This document shows, one piece after another, positions 23,925-34,246 of a stretch of DNA of 64,000 bases. The notes under the pieces were generated by a model that was not told the origin of the DNA, did not search any database, and was given only the letters and a program-made list of their open reading frames with translations. A program made the position numbers and the translations under genes. The stretch comes from Anomaloglossus baeobatrachus (lineage: Eukaryota; Chordata; Amphibia; Anura; Aromobatidae). The first letter of the stretch is position 1. Every line of letters begins with the position of its first letter. The stretch covers positions 552,257,809-552,321,808 of the forward strand of contig NC_134358.1 of assembly GCF_048569485.1 (NCBI RefSeq), given 5' to 3'.

Positions 23925-25961
23925 ATGAAGAGCGGCATCATGGGCTCCTCAAAACAACTCTCAAATGATCTGAAACAAGGATTATTCAACATAGTTGTTC
24001 AGGGGAAGGTACAAAAAGTTGTCTCAGAGATTTTTCAGTTTCCACTGTGAGGAACATAGTAAGGAAATGGAAGAACACAGGCACAGTTCTTGTTAAGCCC
24101 AGAAGTGGCAGGCCAAGAAAAATATCAGAAAGGCAGAGAAGAAGAATGGTGAGAACAGTCCAGGACAATCCACAGACCACCTCCAAAGACCTGCAGCATC
24201 ATCTTGCTGCAGATGGTGTCACTGTGCATCGGTCAACAATACAGCGCACTTTGCACAAGGAGAAGCTGTATGGGAGAGTGATGCAAAAGAAGCCATTTCT
24301 GCAAGTGTGACGCCCTGGACTAGCCAGGTAGTCACAGACATAACACCACACACACCCCCTCCCCTGGACAGTAACACCAGTCAAACAAAAACCCTTGTTG
24401 CCTCCCTCCAGGGTCTGATGTCCACATCAGGTGGGGCGGAGCCAGGCGGTTGGCCCCACCCACCGAGGAGTTCACAGGCCTGGAGGCGGGAAAAGTGACT
24501 GATGAAGTTTGGAGGTGAAAGTGAGAGGACAGAACCTGTTATTGTCTGGGTAACAGCCCAGGCACTGTCAGCAAGGTCGGCAGACGGTGGTGGCCGTCTG
24601 CAGGAGTTAGTGGATCTCTGCAGAACCGTAGGACCGGGGTCGGGCGGTGGCCCGCCAGTACCGAACCAGGGAGTGGAGTGAAGCTAAGCTCAAAGGCAGG
24701 GCCATCGGACCCCGACTAGGCTTGGAGTCACCGACAACGGTCAAATCCGAAAGTGACCGGAACCCCAGGGGTTTCCCAACAACCAAGACCCGACAGAAGG
24801 CAACAGTCCACACTGTGAGGATACACAGCCACCGCCATAGGCTAGAGATCCAAGGGCCAGCGCCTGCGGGCAAAGCGGGCTCCTTCGGTACCTATACGCC
24901 GGGGAGCGGACTACCGGTGGGCAACCACAGGAGTCAGAACATTCTAACAAGGTGCAGGGAAAGACAGCCACCATCACCCTGTCCGGGGAGAGCACAAACA
25001 CTGCAGCCGGCTGCGGGACCCGTCCATCCAGCCGTTTGGTTTACCAGAGATTCTGTCCATCTGTGTCTGAGTGAGTACAACAGTGCCATCCGGCACCGCG
25101 CCGCGCTGCTCCTGGAACCCTGCATCCCAGCTATCCAGCCTCCCCGTACCGCCACCGGGCCCCGGGATCACCAACCCCTACCCACGGAGGGGACAACATC
25201 CTAGCTGCTCCCTACCATCGCTCCCGGGATCCCCGTCACCAGCAGCGGTGGTGCCCATTATCACCACGACCCGTGGGTGGCGTCACGAACTATCTCCCAA
25301 AACAAACCACACCCTTTTCACTCGTGGGCGAGGAGCGCTGCTCGAGTCCCCGGGTCCAGCCCACCGCTCGAGCCACCGAGCAGCAGCAGCAGCAGCAGCG
25401 GACCCGAGCGTAGCGAGCGCGTCTCCTCCGCCCGCGACACAAGCACGCCACAAACAGAGTCGCCTGAGGTATTCAAAAGCACATTTGGACAAGCCAGTTA
25501 CATTTTGGAAGAAGGTCCTGTGGACTGATGAAACAAAGATTGAGTTGTTTGGTCATACATAAAGACATTATGCATGAAGGCAAAAAAACATGGCATTCCA
25601 AGAAAAGCACTTGCTACCCACAGTAAAATTTGGTGGAGGTTCCATCATGCTTTGGGGCTGTGTGGCCAATGCCGGCACCGGGAATCTTGTTAAAGTTGAG
25701 GGTCGCATGGATTCAACTCAGTATCAGCAGATTCTTGACAATAATGTGCAAGAATCAGTGACGAGGTTGAAGTTACGCAGGGGATGGATATTTCAGCAAG
25801 ACAATGATCCAAAACACCGCTCCAAATCTACTCAGGCATTCATGCAGAGGAACAATTACAATGTTCTGGAATGGCCATCCCAGTCCCCAGACCTGAATAT
25901 CATTGAACATCTGTGGGATGATGTGAAGCGGCGGTCCATGCTCGGCGACCATCAAACTTAA
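23925..25961 (+). pseudogene. Tc1 transposase remnant (DD34E)
   Basis: A broken Tc1 transposase. The start MKSGIMGSSKQLSNDLKQG (from 23925) is in one frame. The paired-type DNA-binding part with GRPRK (24047-24306) is in another, so a frameshift lies between them near 24010. The solo LTR and its CAAG duplication then interrupt the gene. Downstream, FWKKVLWTDETKIELFGHT ends in a stop at 25560-25562. The catalytic remainder (25590-25961) carries QQDNDPKH and [10 protein letters not shown], with 34 residues between catalytic D and E. The C-terminal end has shifted frame again. The protein cannot be made; the terminal repeats may still be recognised by a related transposase. Confidence 0.9.
24306..25439 (+). 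repeat. solo LTR of the TGTGACGCC family inside a Tc1 transposase gene
   Basis: A 1134-base LTR starting TGTGACGCCCTGGACTAGCC and ending CCGCGACA. It is flanked by CAAG on both sides (24302-24305 and 25440-25443 by reading), a 4-base target duplication. It is very similar to 19321-20449. It is a solo LTR, so internal parts were lost by LTR-LTR recombination. It is younger than the Tc1 copy it entered. Confidence 0.85.
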
Positions 25962-26319
25962 CTGAACTGGAATTGTTTTGTAAACAGGAATGGTCAAATA
26001 TACCTTCATCCAGGATCCAGGAACTCATTAAAAGCTACAGGAAGCGACTAGAGGCTGTGATTTCTGCAAAAGGAGGATCTACAAAATATTAATGTCACTT
26101 TTATGTTGAGGTGCCCATACTTTTGCACCGGTCAAATTTTGTTTAAATGCGGATTGCACATTTTCTGTTAGTGCAATAAACCTCATTTCAATCCAGAAAT
26201 ATTACTCAGTCCATCAGTTATTAGATATATGAAACTGAAATAGCTGCTGCAAAAACCCAAATTGTTATAAAGAAAAAAGGTTAACATTAATAGGGGGCCC
26301 AAACTTTTTCATATGACTG

Positions 26320-26529
26320 TAAATGTGATAACATGTGGCCACTTATTAATTCTATAAATACAGTAATAATCTAAGAATGTATATAGGAATATATGGAATA
26401 TTTCATAGTTTATTTTATTCTATATAATTGAGAGTCATTACTGTGCACATCAAATTACTCATCAGTTCCCAAAAGGAAGGTATAAAAAAATCATTACATT
26501 ATACAATACATTGTTGGATCACTCTATTC
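26320..26529. other. AT-rich spacer
   Basis: AT-rich sequence between the Tc1 end and a tandem array. Nothing else was recognised. Confidence 0.4.
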
Positions 26530-27345
26530 AACACCTGAATTACACTTACTCCAGAGCTGCACTCACTATTCTACTGGTGCAGTCACTGTGTATATACATT
26601 ACATTACTGATCCTGTACTGATCCTGAGATACATCCTGTATTATACTCCAGAGCTGCACTCACTATTCTGCTGGTGCAGTCACTGTGTATATACATTACA
26701 TTACTGATCCTGTACTGATCCTGAGATACATCCTGTATTATACTCCAGAGCTGCACTCACTATTCTGCTGGTGCAGTCACTGTGTACATACATTTACATT
26801 ACTGATCCTGAGTTACATCCTGTATTATACTCCAGAGCTGCACTCACTATTCTGCTGGTGCAGTCACTGTGTACATACATTTAATTACTTATCCTGTACT
26901 GATCCTGAGATACATCCTGTATTATACTCCAGAGCTGCACTCACTATTCTGCTGGTGCAGTCACTGTGTACATGCATTACATTACTGATCCTGTACTGAT
27001 CCTGAGATACATCCTGTATTATACTCCAGAGCTGCACTCGCTATTCTGCTGGTGGAGTTACTGTGTATATACATTACATTACTGATCCTGAGTTATATCC
27101 TGTAATATTCTCCAGAGCTGCACTCACTATTCTGCTCGTGCAGTCACTGTGTACATACATTACATTACTGATCCTGTACTGATCCTGAGATACATCCTGT
27201 ATTATACTCCAGAGCTGCACTCGCTATTCTGCTGGTGGAGTTACTGTGTATATACATTACATTACTGATCCTGTACTGATCCTGAGTTATATCCTGTATT
27301 ATACTCCAGAGCTGCACTCACTATTCTGCTGGTGCAGTCAGTGTA
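26530..27345 (+). repeat. ~95-bp tandem array, orientation 1 (about 9 copies)
   Basis: Units of about 89-98 bases contain CTCCAGAGCTGCACTCACTA, CTGCTGGTGCAGTCACTGTG and one or two copies of TGATCCTGTAC or TGATCCTGAG. Length changes come from presence or absence of the short TACTGATCCTG sub-repeat. The same repeat lies reversed at 32705-33797. Confidence 0.92.
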
Positions 27346-27817
27346 CAGAGGAGTTATCAGGCAGAGTGTCAGGCTCTGTAGTCTGACCAGATCCCGCGCT
27401 GCAATGGCAGTTGGCGAAGTTTGTGAATATCTCTGTGTGATAGAAGCATTGCATTGGCAAAGTAAAGAGTCAAGATTATCATTCTGTGAGAATATTTATT
27501 TTTAATGTTTTCATTAGGGCATTCACATTCCATTATTTATGTTTTAAAATGACTGGTGAACAATTTCTTTGCTGTTTCACTCTCCTCTCAGAGCATTTTT
27601 TCTCCATCCTTGTAGAATTTCCATCCACAATATACCAATGATGTGAAGATTCTGTAGCATTTGCTGGAAAATTTGACTATTAATGTCTCCTTGTATAGGA
27701 GATACTTATGTGTGGTTTTGCTTTATCTGACATCATCCAATTTTATACAGTATATATATATATTCTTAATATTAGAACTTGTGTTCAATAAAGATATTAT
27801 ATTTTATATATTGGCTG
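27346..27817. other. non-coding spacer
   Basis: AT-rich sequence after the array. No gene or known repeat was recognised. Confidence 0.4.
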
Positions 27818-28660
27818 ATATTATCAGACTGGGGAGGCCAATGTTTATTGGGCCCTTCCCAACCTAAAAATAGCAGCCCGCAGCTGTCCTAGAAGTGGCG
27901 TATCACATTAGATGCACCAATTCTGGCCTTTTGCCTTGGCTTTTATCAATTGCTCTGGTGCAGTGGTAATCAGGGTAATATTTTTGGGGGTTGATGTCAG
28001 CAGTATAGTGTCAGCTGGCGTTAAGCCCAGTGGTTAGTAATGAAGAGGCACCAGACACCCCCATTACTAGCCCAGTAAGTGAAAAGAAAAAGACACAGGA
28101 AAAAATAGTTTATTTGAATAAAGAATACCCCCCCCCCACTATCCTTTGCTCACCAATTTATTCAAAAAAAGCAGCCATGAAGATCCGAAATAAATGAGGG
28201 ACAGTATGTTGTCTTTATCTCTTTTTTTGTCTATCAGATTCTAATATATGGACTATGTCAGATTCGGTGGACTACTTTGGATTTTCATGGCTTTTTTTAA
28301 TAAATCAGTGAACCAGGGCAAGAATCGGTGAGTGTTTTGTTAAAATTAAATATTTTTTTGTCTATTTTATTATCTATATACTTACTAGGTTAGTAATGGA
28401 AGTGTCTGAAAGACCACTCTTAATTACTAACCCCTGAGCTTGATGCCAGCTGATGTTAGACAGCTGACATCAGTCCCCCAAAATTTTAATCCGATTGCCA
28501 GCGCACCAGGGCAATCGGGAAGAGCTAGGAAGAAGCACCAAAATTGGTGGATCTAATGTGATTTGCCAATTCTGTGGCGGCTATGGGCTGGGATTTTTAG
28601 TCTGAGAAGTGCAAACAAAATAACCATGGGCCCTCCCAGCCTTATAATACCAGCCTCCAG
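27818..28660. mobile_element. long imperfect foldback (inverted-repeat) element
   Basis: Two arms of about 280-300 bases, roughly 27818-28120 and 28385-28660, are inverted copies with moderate divergence. Paired landmarks are CACATTAGATGCACCAATT with its inverted form near 28550, GTCAGCTGGCGTTAAGC with its inverted form near 28445, and ATTACTAGCCCAGTAAG beside GTTAGTAATGAAG. The loop region includes a C-run at 28131. No transposase, no hammerhead-like core and no clear target duplication were seen, so the class is unassigned; a non-autonomous DNA element is most likely. Confidence 0.65.
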
Positions 28661-29685
28661 CTGTCTGCTTTACCTTGGCTGATTATCAAAAATAAGCCGT
28701 TTTTTTTTTTCAATTATTTATTTCTTAGGTTAAACAAGGCTAAAAACACCCTTTAGTGCTACATAAAAGGCACTAAAGAGTGCAAGTGTACACTCCTGTT
28801 CTAATCTAAGCTCTGCCTCCTAGATTAACCCTCCTTGAACTGCTCTCAGAGGACAGTGCTCCAAGCATTGTGCCCCTAGATCTCATATAAGACCCAATGA
28901 CACAATGCTGATGGCCAATCACAGTAATGCCAGTAGACAACATAGCTACAGCATTACCGTAGATGGCAGTCAATCCCCACATGTTGATTGGCTAACAGCC
29001 ATGGGGTGGGGTGTCGAGCATGGCACTCGAGCATCCGTGACTCAACTGAGAACGAGCATGCTCACTTATCACTAATTATTAGTCTATCATTTCAAATAAT
29101 TATTGGTTTGGAAAATTAGCCAAAATTGATGTTTACATTAAAAAGAATTTCTAAATTCCAATTATTTTTTTTTTATTTAGCCCCCCAGGATCTGACTGTA
29201 AAATTACTATGGATAAAGCAATATCTTTTAGAATATAAAATAATAATATAAATATACTGTAATGTAGGTATACCCCCACATAGCCCTGATAACTGTTAAA
29301 TTATTCTTTGCTCTTCTTCCGCAGCTTATCCTATAAAGTTTGCTGGTGATATCTTGTGCAGTCAGGAGCGCTGGAATAGGGATTATCAACTCTTTTGGTT
29401 TCAAAGGACTTGTAAATCTAACTGTTAACCAGAGGCAATTCTGTGCAGCATCAAAAGGTAGAGCGCGAGGACTTTTCTCCTGGACTGAAAGAAAAAGAAC
29501 TTGAGAACCAGAGATCAGCAGAAGTCTCATCAACGTATTTACATGAACAGGTTAAACACGACCTCATCTGAACTCGCATAAATCAATGATGTCTGTTCTG
29601 CTGGAAGGGTCTTCATTTTTCATTTCTATATTATCATAAAAAAAAATTCTGTTTTATCCTTTATGTTAGATTCATTGTTCATCTC
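28661..29685. other. non-coding, possible old MITE pieces
   Basis: The stretch 29000-29085 contains GAGCATGGCACTCGAGCATC and CACTTATCACTAATTATTAG, which resemble ends of short non-autonomous elements, but no second terminus was found. A minus-strand 101-codon frame (29228-29533) resembles no known protein. Confidence 0.3.
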
Positions 29686-30113
29686 TGTGATGGTGGAATA
29701 TTGGGGGTTGTGTATAATTTTGTGTAGGTTCGTATTTTAGGAGTGGTGCTCTGTCCATTCTGTGTACATTGTCCTGTTTGTAGGGTAATCACCCCCTGCT
29801 GGGCTTTTGTCCCTAAGTCTGGGGGAGGGGGACCTGTGATCCACCAAACTCTCTGCTTACCTGGGAGATAGTTGAGTCTGTTGGAGAACTTCAAGAGAGA
29901 AGCAGGAAGATTCATCATCTGGGGGAGAAGCTGAGACTCCCCAGAGAGACCTGGACACTTATCGGACTATATCCGTGTTTCTGGACTATTTTACCCTCCA
30001 TGTGGTGGATTATTTGATGGACCTTTTGACTTGCTTGGAATAAATGTTCTTTGGATTGTTCAATCATCTCTTGCTCTGTTGATTGTGTGATATGGGAGAA
30101 GGACCCCGTGACA
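29686..30113 (+). repeat. probable solo LTR, unassigned family
   Basis: A 428-base stretch starts TGTGATGGTGG and ends GACCCCGTGACA, with GGAATAAATG about 80 bases from the end as a likely polyadenylation signal. This is the R-U5 layout of an LTR on the plus strand. The flanks ATCTC and CTCTC match at four of five bases. No internal region or partner LTR is nearby. Confidence 0.55.
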
Positions 30114-30249
30114 CTCTCTAAATGTAGCCCATATCCTAGATGCTGATGATAAAAAATATATATATTAATATATATATTTATTAATGGTCTTCAGCTCGAT
30201 CTCCAGCCATGGCGATTTAATGGATAGACGCTCTGTAGGAAGATCAATT

Positions 30250-30605
30250 TTGTGCAGCCTAGATAGGTTCACCAGAGTCTTCTCTGCCTAGATAGGTCCA
30301 CCAGGGTCTTCTCTACCTAGATAGGTCCACCTGGGGCTTCTCTACCTAGATAGGTCCACCAGGGTCTTCTCTGCCTAGATAGGTCTACCAAGATCTTCTT
30401 CCCCTAGATAGGTCCACCAGGGTCTTCTCTGCCTAGATAGTTCTACCAGGGTCTTCTTTGCCTAGATAGGTCCACTGAGGTCTTCTCTGCCTAGATAGGT
30501 CCACCAGGGTCTTCTCTGCCTAGATAGTTCCACCAGGGTTTTCTTCGCCTAGATAGGTCCACCAGGGTCTTCTCTGCCTAGATAGGTCCACCAGGATCTT
30601 CTCCA
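30250..30605. repeat. 29-bp minisatellite, about 12 copies
   Basis: Period 29 (CTAGATAGG at 30259 and 30288). Units read CTAGATAGGTCCACCAGG then GTCTTCTCTGC with point changes. It is unrelated in sequence to the G-rich 29-bp satellite at 11272-15012. Confidence 0.93.
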
Positions 30606-30611
30606 TCGTTA

Positions 30612-30965
30612 TCCTGGTTGTATCAAGTCATCGGGTTGCTGGCCTTCCTCTTCGCCTTGTTATTTCTATACTTCCGACCATGATGACCTTCTCCAGTAAT
30701 TGCTCTCTTCATATGATGTACCCCTAGTTGGCAAGTCGTAGCTTGGTGATCCTTGTTTCCAGTGACATGTCTGGCTTGATTTGTTCTAACATTGATCTGT
30801 TTGTTCTTCTTGCCATCCATGGTATTGATAATAACCTTCTCCAGCACCACATTTCAAAGGAATTGATTCATATTCTGTCTTGCTCCTTTATTGGCCAGGT
30901 TTCACATCCATGTTACCACAGAAAGGACCAGACTATGTATGAGCCAAGACCTGACTACTGTATGT
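30612..30965 (-). pseudogene. RTE-like LINE fragment, reverse-transcriptase C-terminal part
   Basis: Minus-strand translation in shifting frames gives motifs of the C-terminal part of RTE/BovB-like LINE proteins: EMWCWRRLLSIPWMARRTNR, SMLEQIKPDMSLETRITKLR and a GRPATR-like end. The frame is interrupted several times. It is an old fragment whose endonuclease part probably lies at 31595-32335 on the same strand; the middle of the element is missing or overwritten. Confidence 0.7.
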
Positions 30966-30974
30966 ACGAGCTGT

Positions 30975-31200
30975 AACTTGTTACAAGTATTCATGGAATA
31001 GCTCAAAAAACAGTATTGAACTATTCCATGAATACTTGTATATAAGATCTCTCATTACAGACTTTTCTTGTCATGAATAACGACACAAGTTGCTCTAAAC
31101 GCATAGACCTATGGACTGTCTACCATTCTGGTTTTAACCTTTTTTTCTATTTTTAAACCATTGGAATAAAACAATGTGATGTTTTAATGAATTCCTTTTG
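30975..31200. other. short hairpin and possible decayed hammerhead-like element between LINE pieces
   Basis: ACAAGTATTCATGGAATAG (about 30993) and its inverted copy (about 31021) form a strong hairpin. Near 31072-31110 lies ATGAATAACGACACAAGTTG followed by CTCTAAACGCATAGACC, which resembles a hammerhead core with stem II ACGAC/GTTG and a decayed GAAACGCG block. The borders were not resolved. Confidence 0.3.
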
Positions 31201-31594
31201 GTGGATGCTGCTTTTTCTTCTTTTATTTGGACTTACCTGCTTCAGGAACCAGCCTACTGTTTCCGAGCACTGCACCCTATTTGAATATCCTCTGTTTCAT
31301 TGAGCTGTTGTTTTTTCTCCATATATTTCATTTTTTTTCCTGGTTTTTCTCTTCAGATGTTAATTTTTTATTTCTGTACATATCTTTTGGTGAGAAAGTT
31401 ATTTGTCTACTTAAATGGCTATCTTTTGTCTTTTACTTATGTTGTCTGCGTCCTGCTTGTTACCTTTTGCTTTTACCATTTGCTTTACTTCGATGATCTT
31501 TAGTGTCTCTTCTGTCTGTTGTTTATTGTGTTTCTGGCTTGTTCCCTAATAATAGTCCTTATATGTGTCCATAATTCCTCAGGCTTTGTTTCAT

Positions 31595-32335
31595 CCATGT
31601 CCAGAGATATAAATTGATTGTGTAGACCGTTTTAAAAAAACTTCAGGTATGTTGGTCAAATTGAAGTTGGAAACAACATGCTGTCTAGTCTGTTTGTGCA
31701 GCTTAACTGTAATCTTTGCAATCAAAAGTTCATGATCAGTTCCACAGTCAGCTCTTGGCTTTGTTTTTGCATTACTGATCGACGACCTCCATCTTTGTCG
31801 AACAAATATGTAGTCAATCTGATTCTTATAGGCCACATTCGGTGATGCCCATGTGTATAGACTACATTTGTGATTTCGGAAAAAGGTGCTCATGATGGAC
31901 AGTTGATTGGTTGTACAAAAGTCAAAGTCAATTACGCTTCCAGCAGCCTTGTATCTATCACCATGTCGAAAGATTTCATTTTGCCGTGGCCCACTTTGGA
32001 ATTCAAGGCTCCCATGATAATGAGTAAGTCTTGTTTTGGCGTCTTGTCAATTTCTTCTTTAACTTAATCGTAGGATTGTTCAACATCCTCCTACTCGGCA
32101 TCTATTGTTGATAAGTATCCTCGTATGACTGTGACATGGATTGGAGCTCCTTGTAGTCGTATTGAGATGAGTCTATCACTGACTGCATTGTACCTCAGGA
32201 CAGTGCCGGCCAACTTTCGCTTGAGAATAAAACCGACACCGTTTCTTCTTCGGGTATCATTGCAGGATAGTGGACCCAAGTTTGTTTGTCTGGAAATGTC
32301 CAGATTGAGTCCATCTTAGTTCACTAATCCCAAGT
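31595..32335 (-). pseudogene. RTE-like LINE fragment, endonuclease domain
   Basis: Two minus-strand frames match the apurinic-type endonuclease of RTE/BovB-like LINEs. One (32091-32279) has RRNGVGFILKRKLAGTVLRY and SDRLISIRLQGAPIHVTVI. The other (31591-31893) has CSLYTWASPNVAYKNQIDYI then RQRWRSSISNAKTKPRADCG and TDHELLIAKI, where DHELL is the conserved catalytic DH block. The two are out of frame with each other, and part of the domain between them is lost. It is an inactive fossil LINE. Confidence 0.85.
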
Positions 32336-32704
32336 AACTGGAGTTCTATCCATTTCAGTTTTGAGCTTGTTCTAAACTATTCACACTTTTGACACATGAA
32401 GGCACTGTATGGTTTATATACTTGTATGTATTTTTTACAAAGTATCATTTTTGCAATAGGGAATTTTCAAAAATGTTGAACCATTTTGGTTGTACATCCT
32501 TTATGTATTACTGTAAGGGGAGTCTGAGAGATTTATATGCGTTGTACAGGATTGTAGATGACTGCTTTAATTTTTTTCCCCAAAATATTGCTACCCCTGA
32601 CCTTAGGTTAATAGTGGTACTGTAGATTAATTTATTTCAAATTAACTTCTTATCCTTATCAGTACATGACATGTAATGTTATTTATATACTCATAAGTAT
32701 AGCA
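32336..32704. other. AT-rich non-coding spacer
   Basis: No gene or repeat was recognised between the LINE piece and the next array. Confidence 0.4.
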
Positions 32705-33797
32705 GCAAAACAGTGAGTGCAGCTCTGGAGTATAATACAGAATGTAACTCAGGATCAGTACAGGATCAGTAATGTAATGTATGTACACAGTGACTGCACC
32801 AGCAGAATAGTGAGTGCAGCTCTGGAGTATAATACAGGATGTAACTCGGGATCAGTACAGGATCAGTAATGTAATGTATGTACACAGTGACTGCACCAGC
32901 AGAATAGTGAGTGCAGCTCTGGAGTATAATACAGGGGGTAACTCAGGATCAGTAATGTATGTACACAGTGACTGCACCAGCAGAATAGTGAGTGTAGCTC
33001 TGGAGTTTAATAGAGGAGGTAACTCAGAATCAGTAATGTAATGTATATACACAGTGACTGCACCAGCAGAATAGGGAGTGCAGCTCTGGAGTATAATACA
33101 GGAGGTAACTCAGGATCAGTACAGGATCAGTAATGTAATGTATGTACACAGTGACTGCACCAGCAGAATAGTGAGTTCAGCTCTGGAGTATAATACAGGA
33201 TGTAACTCAGGATCAGTACAGGATCAGTAATGTAATGTATGTACACAGTGACTGCACCAACAGAATAGTGAGTGCAGCTCTGGAGTATAATACAGGATGT
33301 AACTCAGGATCAGTACAGGATCAGTAATGTAATATATGTGCACAGTGACTGCACCAGCAGAATAGTGAGTGCAGCTCTGGAGTATAATACAGGAGGTAAC
33401 TCAGGATCAGTACAGGATCAGTAATGTAATGTATGTACACAGTGACTGCACCAGCAGAATAGTGAGTGCAGCTCTGGTGTATAATACAGGAGGTAACTCA
33501 GGAGCAGTACAGGATAAGTAATGTAATGTATGTACACAGTTACTGCACCAGCAGAATAGTGAGTGCAGCTCTGGAGTATAATACAGGAGGTAACACAGGA
33601 TAAGTAATGTAATGTATGTACACAGTGACTACCCCAGCAGAATAGTGAGTGCAGCTCTGGAGTATAATACAAGAGGTAACTCAGGATCAGTAATGTAATG
33701 TATGCACACAATGACTGCACCAGCAGAATAGTGAGTGCAGCTCTGGAGTATAATACAGGAGGTAACTCAGGATCAGTACAGGACAAGTAATATATGT
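32705..33797 (-). repeat. ~95-bp tandem array, orientation 2 (about 12 copies)
   Basis: The reverse complement of the array at 26530-27345. Units carry AGTGAGTGCAGCTCTGGAGT, AACTCAGGATCAGTACAGG and CACAGTGACTGCACCAGCAG. The variant AGGAGGTAACTC is common here but absent from the other array, so the two have evolved apart. Confidence 0.92.
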
Positions 33798-33879
33798 ACA
33801 ATGTTACTCAAACTTTTCTGTATATTACTCATCTACAACAGTATTTGGAAAGAAAAAACAATAGGTGCCATAATGTACT

Positions 33880-34233
33880 TAGGTAATGAAAATCCAGCAA
33901 CTGCGTCCAGTAAAATAAAAACTTCGACTTTTATCTCAACAAGGTTAAAAGCGATAAAACCAATTCACATGAATGGAAAGGAAGACGCGTTTCAGACAGT
34001 GTATGTCCTTAGTCATCTGATGACATACACTGTCCGAAACACGTCTTCCTTTCCATTCATGTGAATTGAATTTATCGCTTTTAACCTTGTTGAAATAAAA
34101 GTCGAAGTTTTTATTTTACTGGACGCAGTTGCTGGATTTTCATTACCTACCTACATGCTGTGGATTTGCCTTCCATCCGTGCACCGTCTCAGGATCACAT
34201 GTTTATATTGGGGTGAGCTGGACTTTTTTGTTC
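33880..34233 (-). mobile_element. foldback element with hammerhead-like core
   Basis: A 354-base insertion between exact 13-base direct repeats GCCATAATGTACT (33867-33879 and 34234-34246). A near-perfect palindrome spans 33881-34148, centred at about 34014. An unpaired segment of about 85 bases follows on the right only. The arms hold GACGCGTTTC or its inverse and the TGTATGTCC/GGACATACA stem. The layout equals that of the elements at 22129, 35517 and 54160, but read on the minus strand. Confidence 0.8.
33978..34051. ncRNA. hammerhead-ribozyme-like motif at the palindrome centre (degenerate)
   Basis: On the plus strand CTGATGA (about 34010) is followed by ACACTGTCC, GAAAC and GTCTTCC. On the minus strand a GGACA/TGTC stem is followed by GAAACGCGTC. 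Neither strand has all blocks intact with a well-formed stem II, so self-cleavage is doubtful. Confidence 0.4.
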
Positions 34234-34246
34234 GCCATAATGTACT

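Larger units (their letters stand above)
23546..26319 (+). mobile_element. Tc1/mariner element, DD34E type, split by a solo LTR
   Basis: Inverted ends of about 210 bases begin CAGTCATATGAAAAAGTTTG on both sides, with TA at the borders. Without the LTR at 24306-25439 the element is about 1.6 kb, the normal Tc1 size. The coding strand is plus. Long inverted repeats of this size are typical of vertebrate Tc1 subfamilies. Confidence 0.92.

Noticed and set aside
29228-29533. Possible exon or small gene (101 codons, minus; also an AG-bounded plus-strand frame near 29321)
   Set aside because: No recognisable motif, no second splice signal in a consistent phase, and an AT-rich start.
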